From Cohnella sp. OV330 (GTDB lineage Bacteria > Bacillota > Bacilli > Paenibacillales > Paenibacillaceae), in contig NZ_FOKE01000010.1 in NCBI RefSeq assembly GCF_900112065.1, forward strand, positions 62,001 to 126,000: a DNA stretch of 64,000 bases, read 5' to 3'. The notes under the pieces were generated by a model, which was given only the letters and a program-made list of their open reading frames with translations, had not been told where the DNA came from and did no database searches. A program made the translations under genes and the position numbers. Positions 42,132 through 50,759 of the stretch are shown here, piece after piece; position 1 is the first letter of the stretch, and every line of letters begins with the position of its first letter.

Positions 42132-43226
42132 TCAAGCCGCCCGCCTGCGCACCAGCGAAGCCGCGTACACGACTAGCAGCGGCACCGTACCGCAGGCGAA
42201 GACCCATAGCGGATGAATGCTGGAGACGATAAAACTCCAATACGCTTCACCGCGAATACCGACGATTAACGAGATCAGCATCGTCAAAAAAGCGAGCGGA
42301 AAAATCAATTGTCGGTTGTCCCGGGGCAGCCTGAGCAGGCTGTTCAGCGTCAGATGCGCCGAGAAGAGCGCGATGGTCGCCTTCATGAAGGAAGCGACGA
42401 TCATGGAATAGCCCATCAGCGCCTCCAGCCGTTCGAAAATTTCGGTAATATAGACCGTCCGGGCCACCTCGAACATCGAATATTTGCGCTCTCCCGCGAT
42501 CGGACCGAAGGTGAGCACCGTTGCCAGCGTGACGGCGAGCAGCGATGCTGCGTTCAGCGCGACGGCCAACGCCATTTTCGACCCGGTGCGGTCTTTGGCT
42601 CTGGTTCGGACATACGGCAATATCATGCAAAATACCGCCAACTCCCCATAAGGAAAGCCATAAATATAATAAATGCCGTGCCAGATCGGCTTGACGCCCT
42701 GGTCGAGGATCGGGAGCAAATAGGGCAGATGGAAACCCGGCGAGGCCAGCGAGATATTGAAGACGACGAACAGCATGACCGAGAGCATCAGCAAGCCGAA
42801 CATCCCCGCGAACCGGCCGATGCCGACCCGGGCCGTAAGCGCCACGGCGAGCGAGGTCAGGATCGTAAAATAGGCATAGGATGTATTGCGCATCATTGAA
42901 CTCTTGAGAAACAAGGAAATGTCCATGATGATGCCGGCTACTATGTGTAGATGCAGCGTCAGGAGTAAAACGCCGAGCACGACGGCGACAGGCCGGGACG
43001 TCAATTGGGCGCCGTACTCGATGAAGTCCATATCGGGAAATCTGCGGGCGAGACTGACGAGCGGAACCAGGAGCAGCATCCCGATCGCGGCGGCCGCCAG
43101 CAGGCAGATCCAGGCCTCATTGTCGCTCACCGCGATGAGCGGCGCCGGAATGTTGATGATGGCCGAACCTGTTAAGAAAACGAATAGCAGCACGGCAATC
43201 TGCGTGGGCGTTATCGTATTTTTCAT
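42132..43226 (-). CDS. Spore germination receptor subunit B (GerAB/GerKB permease type)
   Basis: A 364-aa membrane protein with ten predicted helices of the APC-like GerAB family: ITPTQIAVLLFVFLTGSAIINIPAPL at the start, then DMDFIEYGAQLTSRPVAVVLG and FPYGELAVFCMILPYV. In the inner membrane of the spore, B subunits bind the nutrient germinant. It is the last gene of the minus-strand operon, three bases after the small D-type gene. Ligand unknown. Confidence 0.92.
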   Translation of the reverse strand: MKNTITPTQIAVLLFVFLTGSAIINIPAPLIAVSDNEAWICLLAAAAIGMLLLVPLVSLARRFPDMDFIEYGAQLTSRPVAVVLGVLLLTLHLHIVAGIIMDISLFLKSSMMRNTSYAYFTILTSLAVALTARVGIGRFAGMFGLLMLSVMLFVVFNISLASPGFHLPYLLPILDQGVKPIWHGIYYIYGFPYGELAVFCMILPYVRTRAKDRTGSKMALAVALNAASLLAVTLATVLTFGPIAGERKYSMFEVARTVYITEIFERLEALMGYSMIVASFMKATIALFSAHLTLNSLLRLPRDNRQLIFPLAFLTMLISLIVGIRGEAYWSFIVSSIHPLWVFACGTVPLLVVYAASLVRRRAA

Positions 43227-43229
43227 GGA

Positions 43230-43475
43230 TCAGGTCCCTCCCTTCGGATCCAGATAGGCAACGATGCGCTCCGCGATCCCGCCGAAGATACGCATGGAGA
43301 GATCGTAATAGGACGCCGCGGTGATCGTCCTCGTGACGATGAGCAGGTGGTAGCCGGCAGCCAACAACAGCACCGCGTAGACGATCTTGATCCGCAGCTT
43401 GGCGCCGCCCAGCCGGCCCGCGGTCCAGTCGTACGCCAAAAAGGCGATCAGCGCGAGAAAAAGCAAGGCCAGCAT
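43230..43475 (-). CDS. Small two-helix protein, probable germination receptor D subunit
   Basis: An 81-aa protein with two membrane helices, at about residues 1-17 and 31-50, and an amphipathic C-terminus (MRIFGGIAERIVAYLDP). It sits directly between the C and B genes with no spacing. Several Bacillus ger operons carry a fourth D gene for a small two-helix protein that modulates receptor function (for example GerKD). Size, topology and position fit; sequence similarity alone would be too weak. Confidence 0.75.
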   Translation of the reverse strand: MLALLFLALIAFLAYDWTAGRLGGAKLRIKIVYAVLLLAAGYHLLIVTRTITAASYYDLSMRIFGGIAERIVAYLDPKGGT

Positions 43476-44669
43476 TTACGAATCACCCTGTCTTTTGTCG
43501 ATCGGCTTGCCTACGTTGGTGCCCGATGTGAGAATGGTGACGTCGGCGTGCACTTCGTACGTGGAGCGCGCGAACTGCTGCGGCCAATCCGGCTTCCACT
43601 GCCGCCAAAGCTTCGTTTGACGCTCGAACAGGCGATTCCCCACCCCGATCGCGTCGATCTGCTTTTGAAGCAGCCATTCCATGCTCTCGCTCATCATCTG
43701 CTCCAGCTTCTTCTCGATCCGCCGCCTGAGCTCCAGTTCCCCCTTCTGGTTGAGCGACTGCCCGCAGACCAACTCGGAGAGCGCCGTCGTCGCTTGGAGC
43801 CGGAAAGTCAGATGGAGATGGTCTCCCGCAGGTTGCACCCGCATCGCCGTCTTGGTCGACAGCATCTCCACCGAATCCTCATACAGCGCGCGCTCGGCGT
43901 TCGGGTCGGCGGAGCAAGGAACTTCGACAATGCCGTTTTTGTAGCCGTTGCCTAACAACTGGACGCCTTCGAGCAGTTTGGAGGGGATGATCTCCTTCGC
44001 CCGGCCGTCGACGAGCAGGGCGGCGCCTGCTGCGGCGGGAAAGGTTTCGCCTCGGGTCTTTTGCTCGTACAGGTACGGGATCATCGCGACCGCCGACGGA
44101 CTGCGGGATTGCAGCGCGAGCTGAAGCAGGTTGGCGGCGACCGACTTGCCCGTCATTTCGTGCGAGGATTGCTCGCTTAAGAAATATTGCTGACTGACCG
44201 AATTCTCGATGTAGGGCGCGATGTCCATGTAATGCGCCGCTTCTCCCTTGGTGACGAACATATGGGTGGTCAGCCGGGGCTCGTGATCCCGGTACAGAAA
44301 ATCGAGCAAGCTCATGAGCGAATGCTTGCGCGCCAGCTGCTCGCTGACCAGAATGATCCGCATATGGCTCCACTGCGCTTTTCGCCCCAGGTGGATCGTA
44401 ATGTCCCGCACGGCCTCGATCACCGATTCGTCGTCGGTATGAATGTTGATGTAGGATTTGGCCGGCTTGCTGCGACCGGTGATGCTCTGGGAGGGCTTGA
44501 AAATTTGAACGGTCAGCCCGATTCGACCCTCGGGCGCTTCGTCCAGGGCGAGCCCCATGACAAAGCCCTTCTGCGGAATCTCTGCCCGGTCTCCGCAGCC
44601 CGCCAGCAGCGCAGAGAGCAGCGCCGCCACGAGTACAAGTCGGCCTATGATCGCATATCGGGACATCAT
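43476..44669 (-). CDS. Spore germination lipoprotein subunit C (Ger(x)C family)
   Basis: A 397-aa lipoprotein from the double ATG at 44669/44666 (AGAGGTG upstream). The lipobox is LSALLAGC with Cys at about residue 25. Next come the Ger(x)C features: DRAEIPQKGFVMGLALDE, HLGRKAQWSHMRIILVSEQLA, LLDFLYRDHEPRLTTHMFVT and the C-terminal domain to the end. A longer open frame exists into gerA but is an overlap artefact. C subunits anchor at the outer face of the inner spore membrane and are needed for receptor function. The D-type gene follows immediately. Confidence 0.92.
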   Translation of the reverse strand: MMSRYAIIGRLVLVAALLSALLAGCGDRAEIPQKGFVMGLALDEAPEGRIGLTVQIFKPSQSITGRSKPAKSYINIHTDDESVIEAVRDITIHLGRKAQWSHMRIILVSEQLARKHSLMSLLDFLYRDHEPRLTTHMFVTKGEAAHYMDIAPYIENSVSQQYFLSEQSSHEMTGKSVAANLLQLALQSRSPSAVAMIPYLYEQKTRGETFPAAAGAALLVDGRAKEIIPSKLLEGVQLLGNGYKNGIVEVPCSADPNAERALYEDSVEMLSTKTAMRVQPAGDHLHLTFRLQATTALSELVCGQSLNQKGELELRRRIEKKLEQMMSESMEWLLQKQIDAIGVGNRLFERQTKLWRQWKPDWPQQFARSTYEVHADVTILTSGTNVGKPIDKRQGDS

Positions 44670-44692
44670 GGCAACACCTCTGCAGCTATCGT

Positions 44693-46231
44693 TTAGGTAG
44701 AGCGGCGCGGTCTCGGCCGCCGGATCAGCGCGGGCAGCTTGGTCCGGATCAGCGTATCGCGGAATTGGTCCGCCTTCCATGGCGCGATCGGCGTCAAATA
44801 AGGCACGCCGAGCGAAGTAAGGGTGACCAGATGAAGCCAAATAAACAGATAGCCGAGCAGGATGCCGAAGCCGCCGAGCAGCGAGGAGAGCGCCATCAGC
44901 GGGAACTGGATCAGCCGCAGGGCGATGGATAAGTTGTACTGCGGCAGCGAGAACGAGGCGATCCCCGTCAGCGAGACGATGACGACCATGATCGGCGAAG
45001 CGATCCCCGCATTGATGGCGGCTTCGCCGATGACCAGCGCGCCTACGATGCTGACGGCGGAGCCTACGTTTCTCGGCAGACGAATGCCCGCCTCCTTCAA
45101 CAGCTCGAAGAAAAACACCATGATGACGGCTTCTACAAAAGCGCCGAACGGAATGCCCTCCCGCGAGTCCACGATGGCGAGCAGCAGGACGGTCGGGATC
45201 AGCTCGGTGTGGAACGTCGAGATCGCGATATACAGACTGGGCAGCGAGATCGCGATCATCAGGGCGACGAGGCGAAGCCAGCGGATAAAATTCGATACGA
45301 GCACGCGCTGGTAATAGTCCTCGCTCGACTGAAGCAGATCGAACAACAAGCCCGGGCAAATCAGGATCGAGCCCGAACCTTCGACCAGAAGCACGATCTT
45401 GCCGTTGATCATAGCAGCCGCGGCCGTATCCGTCCGCTCGGTGTAGCGGAACTGCGGGAACGGGGACAGCGGACGATCTTCGATCACCTCTTCGATATAG
45501 GAGGTATCGATGATGTCCCCCTTTCCCTTGCAACGCTGAAGCCGGCGCTCGAATTCGGTCAGCACCGCAGGATCGACGACGTCGTCCAGATAACCGTAGG
45601 CAATCCTCGTATTGGAATGTCCGCCGGCTCTGAAAAATTGAAACTTCAGCGCCGGCGTCTGCAGCCGCTTGCGAATCATGCCGATATTTTTATTCAGATC
45701 TTCTACCGTGCCTTCGCGCGGCCCCTGGACGACCGGTTCGGTCTCCGGCTCCCCCACCTGGCGAGTCTCCATTTTCTTCGGCTCGAAGCAAAGCGCCCGG
45801 TCCCAGCCGTCGATCAGCAGGACCATATAGCCTTGCAGCAGGAGCCGGTCGACGGCCGACCATTCTCGTTCCATGCTCGCGCTTTCGGCGGACACGCCGT
45901 GCGCGCCGAAAAACAAGCGGAGCATGTCGGGCGTGACGTCCAAACCGGGACCGATCATATGGTTCGAGAGGTCCTGAAGGACGCTTTTCATATGATTCGT
46001 GCTGCTGTCGGATATCGTCTTGAAGTATACGGAGGCTGCGCGATGCTTCAGGTTCGGTCCGTATCGCCAGTCCTTGATCTCCAGGTCGCCGCACTGCCTG
46101 TAGACGTCCCGCAGCCGGTCGAGACTCGCGGACAATGACTTGGACAAATGTTCCGCAGCGATGGCTGCCACCTCCGTGCAGTTAGTTCGGGCATTTGTAA
46201 GGTTTTCCAATAAGGCCCCGATTTTATGCAG
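44693..46231 (-). CDS. Spore germination receptor subunit A (GerAA/GerKA type)
   Basis: This protein has an N-terminal hydrophilic region (~250 residues) and about five membrane helices in the C-terminal half, with family segments DTSYIEEVIEDRPLSPFPQ, VEGSGSILICPGLLFDLLQSSEDYYQR and RLPRNVGSAVSIVGALVIGEAAI. It is the first gene of the A-C-D-B operon. The start is doubtful. The only in-frame ATG (46315) gives a non-family N-terminus and leaves little room for a promoter. A CTG at 46231 has GGAGAAAGG seven bases upstream, and a TTG at 46210 has none. I use CTG 46231 as the best-supported site. Confidence 0.85.
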   Translation of the reverse strand: MHKIGALLENLTNARTNCTEVAAIAAEHLSKSLSASLDRLRDVYRQCGDLEIKDWRYGPNLKHRAASVYFKTISDSSTNHMKSVLQDLSNHMIGPGLDVTPDMLRLFFGAHGVSAESASMEREWSAVDRLLLQGYMVLLIDGWDRALCFEPKKMETRQVGEPETEPVVQGPREGTVEDLNKNIGMIRKRLQTPALKFQFFRAGGHSNTRIAYGYLDDVVDPAVLTEFERRLQRCKGKGDIIDTSYIEEVIEDRPLSPFPQFRYTERTDTAAAAMINGKIVLLVEGSGSILICPGLLFDLLQSSEDYYQRVLVSNFIRWLRLVALMIAISLPSLYIAISTFHTELIPTVLLLAIVDSREGIPFGAFVEAVIMVFFFELLKEAGIRLPRNVGSAVSIVGALVIGEAAINAGIASPIMVVIVSLTGIASFSLPQYNLSIALRLIQFPLMALSSLLGGFGILLGYLFIWLHLVTLTSLGVPYLTPIAPWKADQFRDTLIRTKLPALIRRPRPRRST

Positions 46232-46346
46232 CGAGCGACCTTTCTCCCGACTTGGTCCTCGGCATGCATGCGGATTTGGGATGATCGGACGGATTCGATA
46301 TAATTGCAGTAGCATGTATCCATTCGCAAATGAAGGAGTGTCTATC

Positions 46347-47072
46347 GTGGCGCAGAACATCAAAGGAAAAGTAGCGATCGTGACCGGGGCCGGCAAGGGG
46401 ATCGGCAAGGCGGTGGCGCTCGAGCTCGCTCGGGAAGGCGTTCATGTCGGCCTGGTCTCCCGTACGGAGAACGATCTGCTGGAAGTCGCTCGCGACATCC
46501 AGGCGCTCGGCGTCAAGGTCGCTTATGCTGCGGCGGACGTGTCTTCCCTTGCGCAGGTCGAGCAGGCGATCGGCAAGATCGTTGGAGAGATCGGCACCGC
46601 CGACATTTTGATCAATAACGCGGGCATCGGCACGTTCGAGAAACTGGTCGAGATGGATCCCGAGCATTGGAAAAAAATCATCGACGTAAATCTGCTCGGA
46701 ACCTTTTACGTGACGCGTACCGTCCTCCCGCAGCTCATCGCCAAAAACGCCGGAGACATCATCAACATCTCGTCGACGAACGGACTGAACGGAGCGCCCG
46801 GCTCCAGCGCCTACAGCGCTTCGAAGTTCGGCGTCATCGGGCTGACCGAATCGCTCGCGCAGGAAGTCCGCCGCAACAATATCCGCGTGACCGCGCTGAC
46901 GCCGAGCACGATCGCGACCGACCTGGCCAAGAGCTCGTCCCTGATCGCCGAGGGCAAGGAAGAGCAATACATGCAGCCGGAAGACATGGCCGAGTTCATC
47001 GTGGCCCAGCTGAAGCTGCCTCAGCGCATGTACATCAAGACGGCGAGCATGTTGAATACGAATCCGTATTAA
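46347..47072 (+). CDS. YoxD-like short-chain dehydrogenase (3-oxoacyl-ACP reductase-like)
   Basis: A 241-aa SDR starting with GTG 46347 (AAGGAGTG upstream). It has TGAGKGIG, NNAGIG, INISSTNG and YSASK, all in the classical positions. Over its length it reads like B. subtilis YoxD (C-terminal IRVTALTPSTIATDL, MQPEDMAEFIVAQLKLPQRMYIKTA). It should reduce a keto group with NADPH; the true substrate of YoxD is not established. The AraC gene follows by 19 bp, and gerA is divergent. Confidence 0.9.
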   Translation: MAQNIKGKVAIVTGAGKGIGKAVALELAREGVHVGLVSRTENDLLEVARDIQALGVKVAYAAADVSSLAQVEQAIGKIVGEIGTADILINNAGIGTFEKLVEMDPEHWKKIIDVNLLGTFYVTRTVLPQLIAKNAGDIINISSTNGLNGAPGSSAYSASKFGVIGLTESLAQEVRRNNIRVTALTPSTIATDLAKSSSLIAEGKEEQYMQPEDMAEFIVAQLKLPQRMYIKTASMLNTNPY

Positions 47073-47091
47073 GAATGGGAACCGTTCGCCG

Positions 47092-47922
47092 ATGAAAGCA
47101 CTTCACGACAATCCCGACCGCCCGTTCCGGGACAATCCGGATTTTTACGTATCCCACTTCGGCAAAGAGGATTGCGTCGCCGGCCATGCCTTCGGACCCG
47201 GCGTGCGGGATCATTACAAGATCCACTTCGTGCATCGGGGAACCGGCATCGTACAGGCCGGCGGCCATACGTACAAGCTGTCGGCGGGACAAGCCTTTCT
47301 CGCCTATCCGGACAAGGTTATCTTTTACCAGGCGGACGCGGCCGATCCGTGGACCTACTCGTGGATCGGATTTCGCGGCGATCGGGTGGCGGACGTGCTT
47401 GCGCGAACGCGGCTTACGCCGGAAGCGCCCGTATTCCCGATGGATATGCGGTTGATGCCGAATTTGTACGAGCTGCTGCGGGAAGCCGAAGGCCGGCCGG
47501 TCAACCGCGATCTGCGGCTGACGTCGCTGCTGATCGACGTGCTCACGTCGATGGTCGAGCAAATGCCCTCGTCCGCGGACGAGGGGGGCGGCGCCGTCCT
47601 GCCTGCCCGCAAGCAGGATGCTTACGTTCACCGCAGCCTGGACTTCCTCCACTGCCACTTCAGCGAGCCGATCACGGTCGAGCAGCTGGCGGCGACGCTC
47701 GGATTGGACCGCAAGTATTTGTCGGTCATTTTCAAGGAAGCCACCGGTCTTCCCCCGCAGCAATATCTGCTTCATTATCGGATGGAACGGGCCGGCGAGC
47801 TGCTCAGAAAGGGACAGTATACGGTCGGGGAAGTTGCGCGTTCGGTCGGATACCGGGATGCGCTGCTATTCTCCAAAATGTTCAAAAAGCTGAAGGGCGT
47901 ACCGCCCAAACAATATCGCTAG
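47092..47922 (+). CDS. AraC family transcriptional regulator
   Basis: A 276-aa protein with an N-terminal cupin-type AraC sensing domain (DHYKIHFVHRGTGIVQAGGHTYKLSAGQAFLAYPD, WTYSWIGFRG). The C-terminal AraC HTH pair is ITVEQLAATLGLDRKYLSVIFKEATGLPPQQYLLHYRM and YTVGEVARSVGYRDALLFSKMFKKLKGVPPKQYR. This layout is common for sugar-responsive regulators of Paenibacillaceae. It sits between the YoxD-like and aldo/keto reductase genes on the same strand and may control the latter. Confidence 0.9.
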   Translation: MKALHDNPDRPFRDNPDFYVSHFGKEDCVAGHAFGPGVRDHYKIHFVHRGTGIVQAGGHTYKLSAGQAFLAYPDKVIFYQADAADPWTYSWIGFRGDRVADVLARTRLTPEAPVFPMDMRLMPNLYELLREAEGRPVNRDLRLTSLLIDVLTSMVEQMPSSADEGGGAVLPARKQDAYVHRSLDFLHCHFSEPITVEQLAATLGLDRKYLSVIFKEATGLPPQQYLLHYRMERAGELLRKGQYTVGEVARSVGYRDALLFSKMFKKLKGVPPKQYR

Positions 47923-48028
47923 CTCGCCACAATCAGACATTATGCCATATTTGCCTTCCATGCGGACATAGTCTCATTCCCCGAAGCGAATTATAATGAG
48001 CCTAATCTCATGAGAAGGAGCGTTCAAA

Positions 48029-49018
48029 ATGACCTATTCGGCAAGGCAGGATCGATACGACGCGATGACATACAACCGAAGCGGCAGGAGCGGCTTGAAG
48101 CTTCCGGCCATCTCGCTCGGTCTGTGGCATAACTTCGGCGGCATTAATACTTACGAGAATGGCCGGGCGCTCGTAAGGCGGGCGTTCGACCTCGGCATCA
48201 CGCACTTCGACCTGGCGAACAATTACGGCCCGCCTGCCGGATCGGCGGAGGAGTCGTTCGGCCGCATGCTGAAGGACGACCTGCGTCCTTACCGGGACGA
48301 GCTGATCATCTCTACGAAGGCCGGCTATTATATGTGGCCCGGTCCGTACGGCGAATGGGGCTCCAAGAAAAGCCTCGTCGCGAGCCTGGACCAGAGCTTG
48401 AAGCGGATGGGCCTCGACTACGTCGACATTTACTACCATCACCGGCCCGATCCGGACACCCCGCTGGAAGAGACGATGGCGGCGCTCGACCTCGTCGTCC
48501 GCCAGGGCAAGGCGTTGTACGTGGGCTTATCCAATTATCGCCCCGAGCAGACGCGCGAAGCTTCGCGCATTCTGAAGCGGTTGGGGACGCCTTGCCTCAT
48601 CCACCAGCCGAACTATTCCATGATGTCCAGGTGGATCGAGGACGGGCTGCAGGACGTGCTCGACGAGGAGGGCATCGGCTCGATCGTATTTTCGCCGCTG
48701 AACCAGGGCATCCTCACCGACCGGTACCTGAACGGCATCGCCCCCGACTCGCGCGCGGCGGGGCCAAGCGTATTCCTGCGCACCGAGGGCATCGACGAGG
48801 CGCTCATCGCGAAGGTCCGGCAGCTCAACGAGCTGGCGGAGAGCCGCGGGCAGAAGCTGTCGCAGATGGCGCTGGCCTGGGTGCTTCGCGGCGGCCGGGT
48901 CACTTCCGCGCTGATCGGCGCGAGCAAGGTCGGGCAGATCGAGGATGCCGTAGGCGCGCTCGCTCAGCCGTCGTTCACGCAGGAAGAGCTGGAGCGGATC
49001 GATCGGATATTGGCTTAA
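48029..49018 (+). CDS. Aldo/keto reductase (YghZ/GAP reductase type)
   Basis: This 329-aa TIM-barrel reductase has the active-site Asp/Tyr/Lys/His set in FDLANNYGPPAGSAEESFG, STKAGYYMWPGPYGEWGSKK and VDIYYHHRPDPDTPLEETM. The long loop MWPGPYGEWGSKKSL is typical of the AKR14 (YghZ) type, which reduces L-glyceraldehyde 3-phosphate and methylglyoxal with NADPH. AAGGAGCG precedes the ATG, and a strong terminator follows the stop. Confidence 0.92.
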   Translation: MTYSARQDRYDAMTYNRSGRSGLKLPAISLGLWHNFGGINTYENGRALVRRAFDLGITHFDLANNYGPPAGSAEESFGRMLKDDLRPYRDELIISTKAGYYMWPGPYGEWGSKKSLVASLDQSLKRMGLDYVDIYYHHRPDPDTPLEETMAALDLVVRQGKALYVGLSNYRPEQTREASRILKRLGTPCLIHQPNYSMMSRWIEDGLQDVLDEEGIGSIVFSPLNQGILTDRYLNGIAPDSRAAGPSVFLRTEGIDEALIAKVRQLNELAESRGQKLSQMALAWVLRGGRVTSALIGASKVGQIEDAVGALAQPSFTQEELERIDRILA

Positions 49019-49022
49019 AGTT

Positions 49023-49060
49023 AAAAACGTCAGGGAGAAAGGAGCTCCCTGACGTTTTTT
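49023..49060 (+). terminator. Terminator after the aldo/keto reductase gene
   Basis: AAAACGTCAGGGAG pairs with CTCCCTGACGTTTT across a short loop and is followed by six Ts. It should work in both directions, since A-run and T-run flank the stem. Confidence 0.88.
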
Positions 49061-49076
49061 CGTTTCGGAGCACCAC

Positions 49077-49262
49077 AGCGGCATTCTCCTGCAACCGCGC
49101 TTTTCTCGCTTACAGCACGCCCCAACGCAATCGTGGCTCCTGTAGCGTTGCTTTTCTCGCTTGCTGCGGCGGCACTTTCCTGCAACCGCGCTTTTCTCGC
49201 TTACAGCACGCTCCAACGCCTTCGTCGCTCCTGTAACGTTGCTATTCTCGCTTGCAGCCACT
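49077..49262. repeat. Four-unit repeat with spacing 51/40/51 bp
   Basis: TCCTGCAACCGCGCTTTTCTCGCTT at 49087 and 49178, and the variant TCCTGTARCGTTGCTWTTCTCGCTT at 49138 and 49229, alternate. Read as a larger unit it is 91 bp repeated twice. It lies between the aldo/keto reductase terminator and the end of trpS. No gene is seen in 49019-49315. Confidence 0.85.
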
Positions 49263-49315
49263 GTTGAACGCCAATAAAAAGAGACTGCAGAATTGCTTGT
49301 GCCGGCTGTTCCTTT

Positions 49316-50305
49316 TCAATCAAAATAGTCGAGACCCATGGCCCCCCGCACCTCTCTCATCGTCTCTCGAGCAATTCCACGAGCACGCCGGGTTCCGGCA
49401 ATCAGAATGTCGTCGACGACATCCGGCCTGGCCGCATAATAAGCCCTGCGCTCCCGCGTAGGCTCAATAAGCTGTTCTATTGCCGCCGCGATCCGTCCCT
49501 TGCATGCGGAACAACCCATCGTTCCTTTTTCGCAACCCTCGCGAATTTCCGGCGCTTCGTCGGGATGGAAGGCTTGATGGTAGGCGTAGATCGGACAGAC
49601 GTCCGGGTGCCCCGGATCGTTTTTATGGATGCGGGCGGGATCCGTTGTCGCCCGTTTGATTTTGAACGCAATCTCGTCGACCGTGGAATCCAGTGCAATG
49701 GCGTTGCCGAGACTTTTGCTCATCTTCCCTTTACCGTCGGTCCCCGCCAGTCTTGGCATCTCGCTGATCAGCGCCCTCGGCTCCGCAAGCACAGGTTTAT
49801 ACAATTCGTTGAACCGGAGCACGATTTTGCGCGACAGTTCCAGGTGAGGCAGCTGGTCGTCTCCCACCGGCACGATCGTGGCTTTGCAAAAGGCGATATC
49901 GGCCGTCTGGCTGACCGGGTAGCCTAGAAAGCCGTAATGCATATCGTCCAGCCCGCTGTTCTTGGACTCTGACTTGATCGTCGGATTGTGCCGCAGCACA
50001 TTAACCGTGACGAACATAGAGAACAATACGGTCAGCTCCGCAATCTCCGGAATCATGGACTGGACGAAGATCGTTGCGCGATTCGGATCAATGCCGACCG
50101 CTAGGTAATCAAGAGCCACCTCGCGCAGATGGCTTCTGATCAGATCCGGTTTGTCGAAGTGGGTCGTTAAAGCTTGAACATCCGCCAGAAGAATGAAGGT
50201 TTCATATGGTTCCTGTAAAGTCACACGATTTTTGAGACTGCCGGCATAATGGCCAAGGTGAAGCTTGCCGGTAACACGATCTCCTGTCAGTACCCGTTCT
50301 TTCAT
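49316..50305 (-). CDS. trpS: Tryptophanyl-tRNA synthetase
   Basis: A 329-aa class I synthetase with HIGH-equivalent KLHLGHYAG near residue 15 and KMSKS in GKGKMSKSLGN at about 195, plus the tryptophan/ATP pocket segment GYPVSQTADIAFCKA. It charges tRNA-Trp. It reads LTGDRVTGKLHLGHYAGSL, where most relatives have DRPTGKLHLGHYVGSL. ATG 50305 follows the leader described separately. Control is by a Trp-specific T-box riboswitch in the roughly 340 bp upstream. Confidence 0.93.
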   Translation of the reverse strand: MKERVLTGDRVTGKLHLGHYAGSLKNRVTLQEPYETFILLADVQALTTHFDKPDLIRSHLREVALDYLAVGIDPNRATIFVQSMIPEIAELTVLFSMFVTVNVLRHNPTIKSESKNSGLDDMHYGFLGYPVSQTADIAFCKATIVPVGDDQLPHLELSRKIVLRFNELYKPVLAEPRALISEMPRLAGTDGKGKMSKSLGNAIALDSTVDEIAFKIKRATTDPARIHKNDPGHPDVCPIYAYHQAFHPDEAPEIREGCEKGTMGCSACKGRIAAAIEQLIEPTRERRAYYAARPDVVDDILIAGTRRARGIARETMREVRGAMGLDYFD

Positions 50306-50404
50306 TGAATAACACGCTCCTTAATCTGGATAATGCAATTCGAAACCCTCGGATAATCCAGCGTCGCCACCAACCATCTTCCATGGCCATCACCCCCTTT
50401 AAAA

Positions 50405-50725
50405 ATCAAAAAAACTTCATCCAATAAGGACGAAGTTATCGTGGTACCACCTTAAATGAATGTACAGTTGCGCGTGTTGCGCGAACGATCCGATCGGCTC
50501 TGTACGGTGCGGAGATCAATACAGTCAGATCTCGATACCGCCCCCTTGGTAACGGCGGGACACCCGGCATTCCCCTACTTCATTCAATATGCAATGGTTC
50601 TGGGAAGCAACTCTGAAGGCCATTCGAACATACGCTGGACACCGGTTCGCAGCAACCACCGGCTCTCTGCAAGTCCATCCCTGTATGCCTACTTACCCTT
50701 CTTCTGCGTTATTGTGATTATTAGG
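50405..50725 (-). ncRNA. T-box riboswitch leader of trpS (Trp specifier)
   Basis: On the minus strand the T-box AAGGTGGTACCACG lies at 50454-50440. It is followed by the terminator AACTTCGTCC-TTATT-GGATGAAGTT (50437-50413) and a T-run. Upstream are Stem I elements including GAGAGCCGGTGGTTGCTGCGAACC, and then GAATGGCCTTCAGAG, whose TGG (50622-50620) is the Trp codon specifier. Uncharged tRNA-Trp should bind the specifier and the T-box UGGU region and prevent termination. Confidence 0.93.
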
Positions 50726-50759
50726 GAGATATTAACATAAAGGGATGCAGGCATCAATA

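Noticed and set aside
43476..45533. A 685-codon frame suggesting a GerA-GerC fusion or frameshift
   Set aside because: The upstream part is gerA read in the wrong frame; the GerC lipoprotein has its own start, ribosome binding site and signal peptide at 44669.
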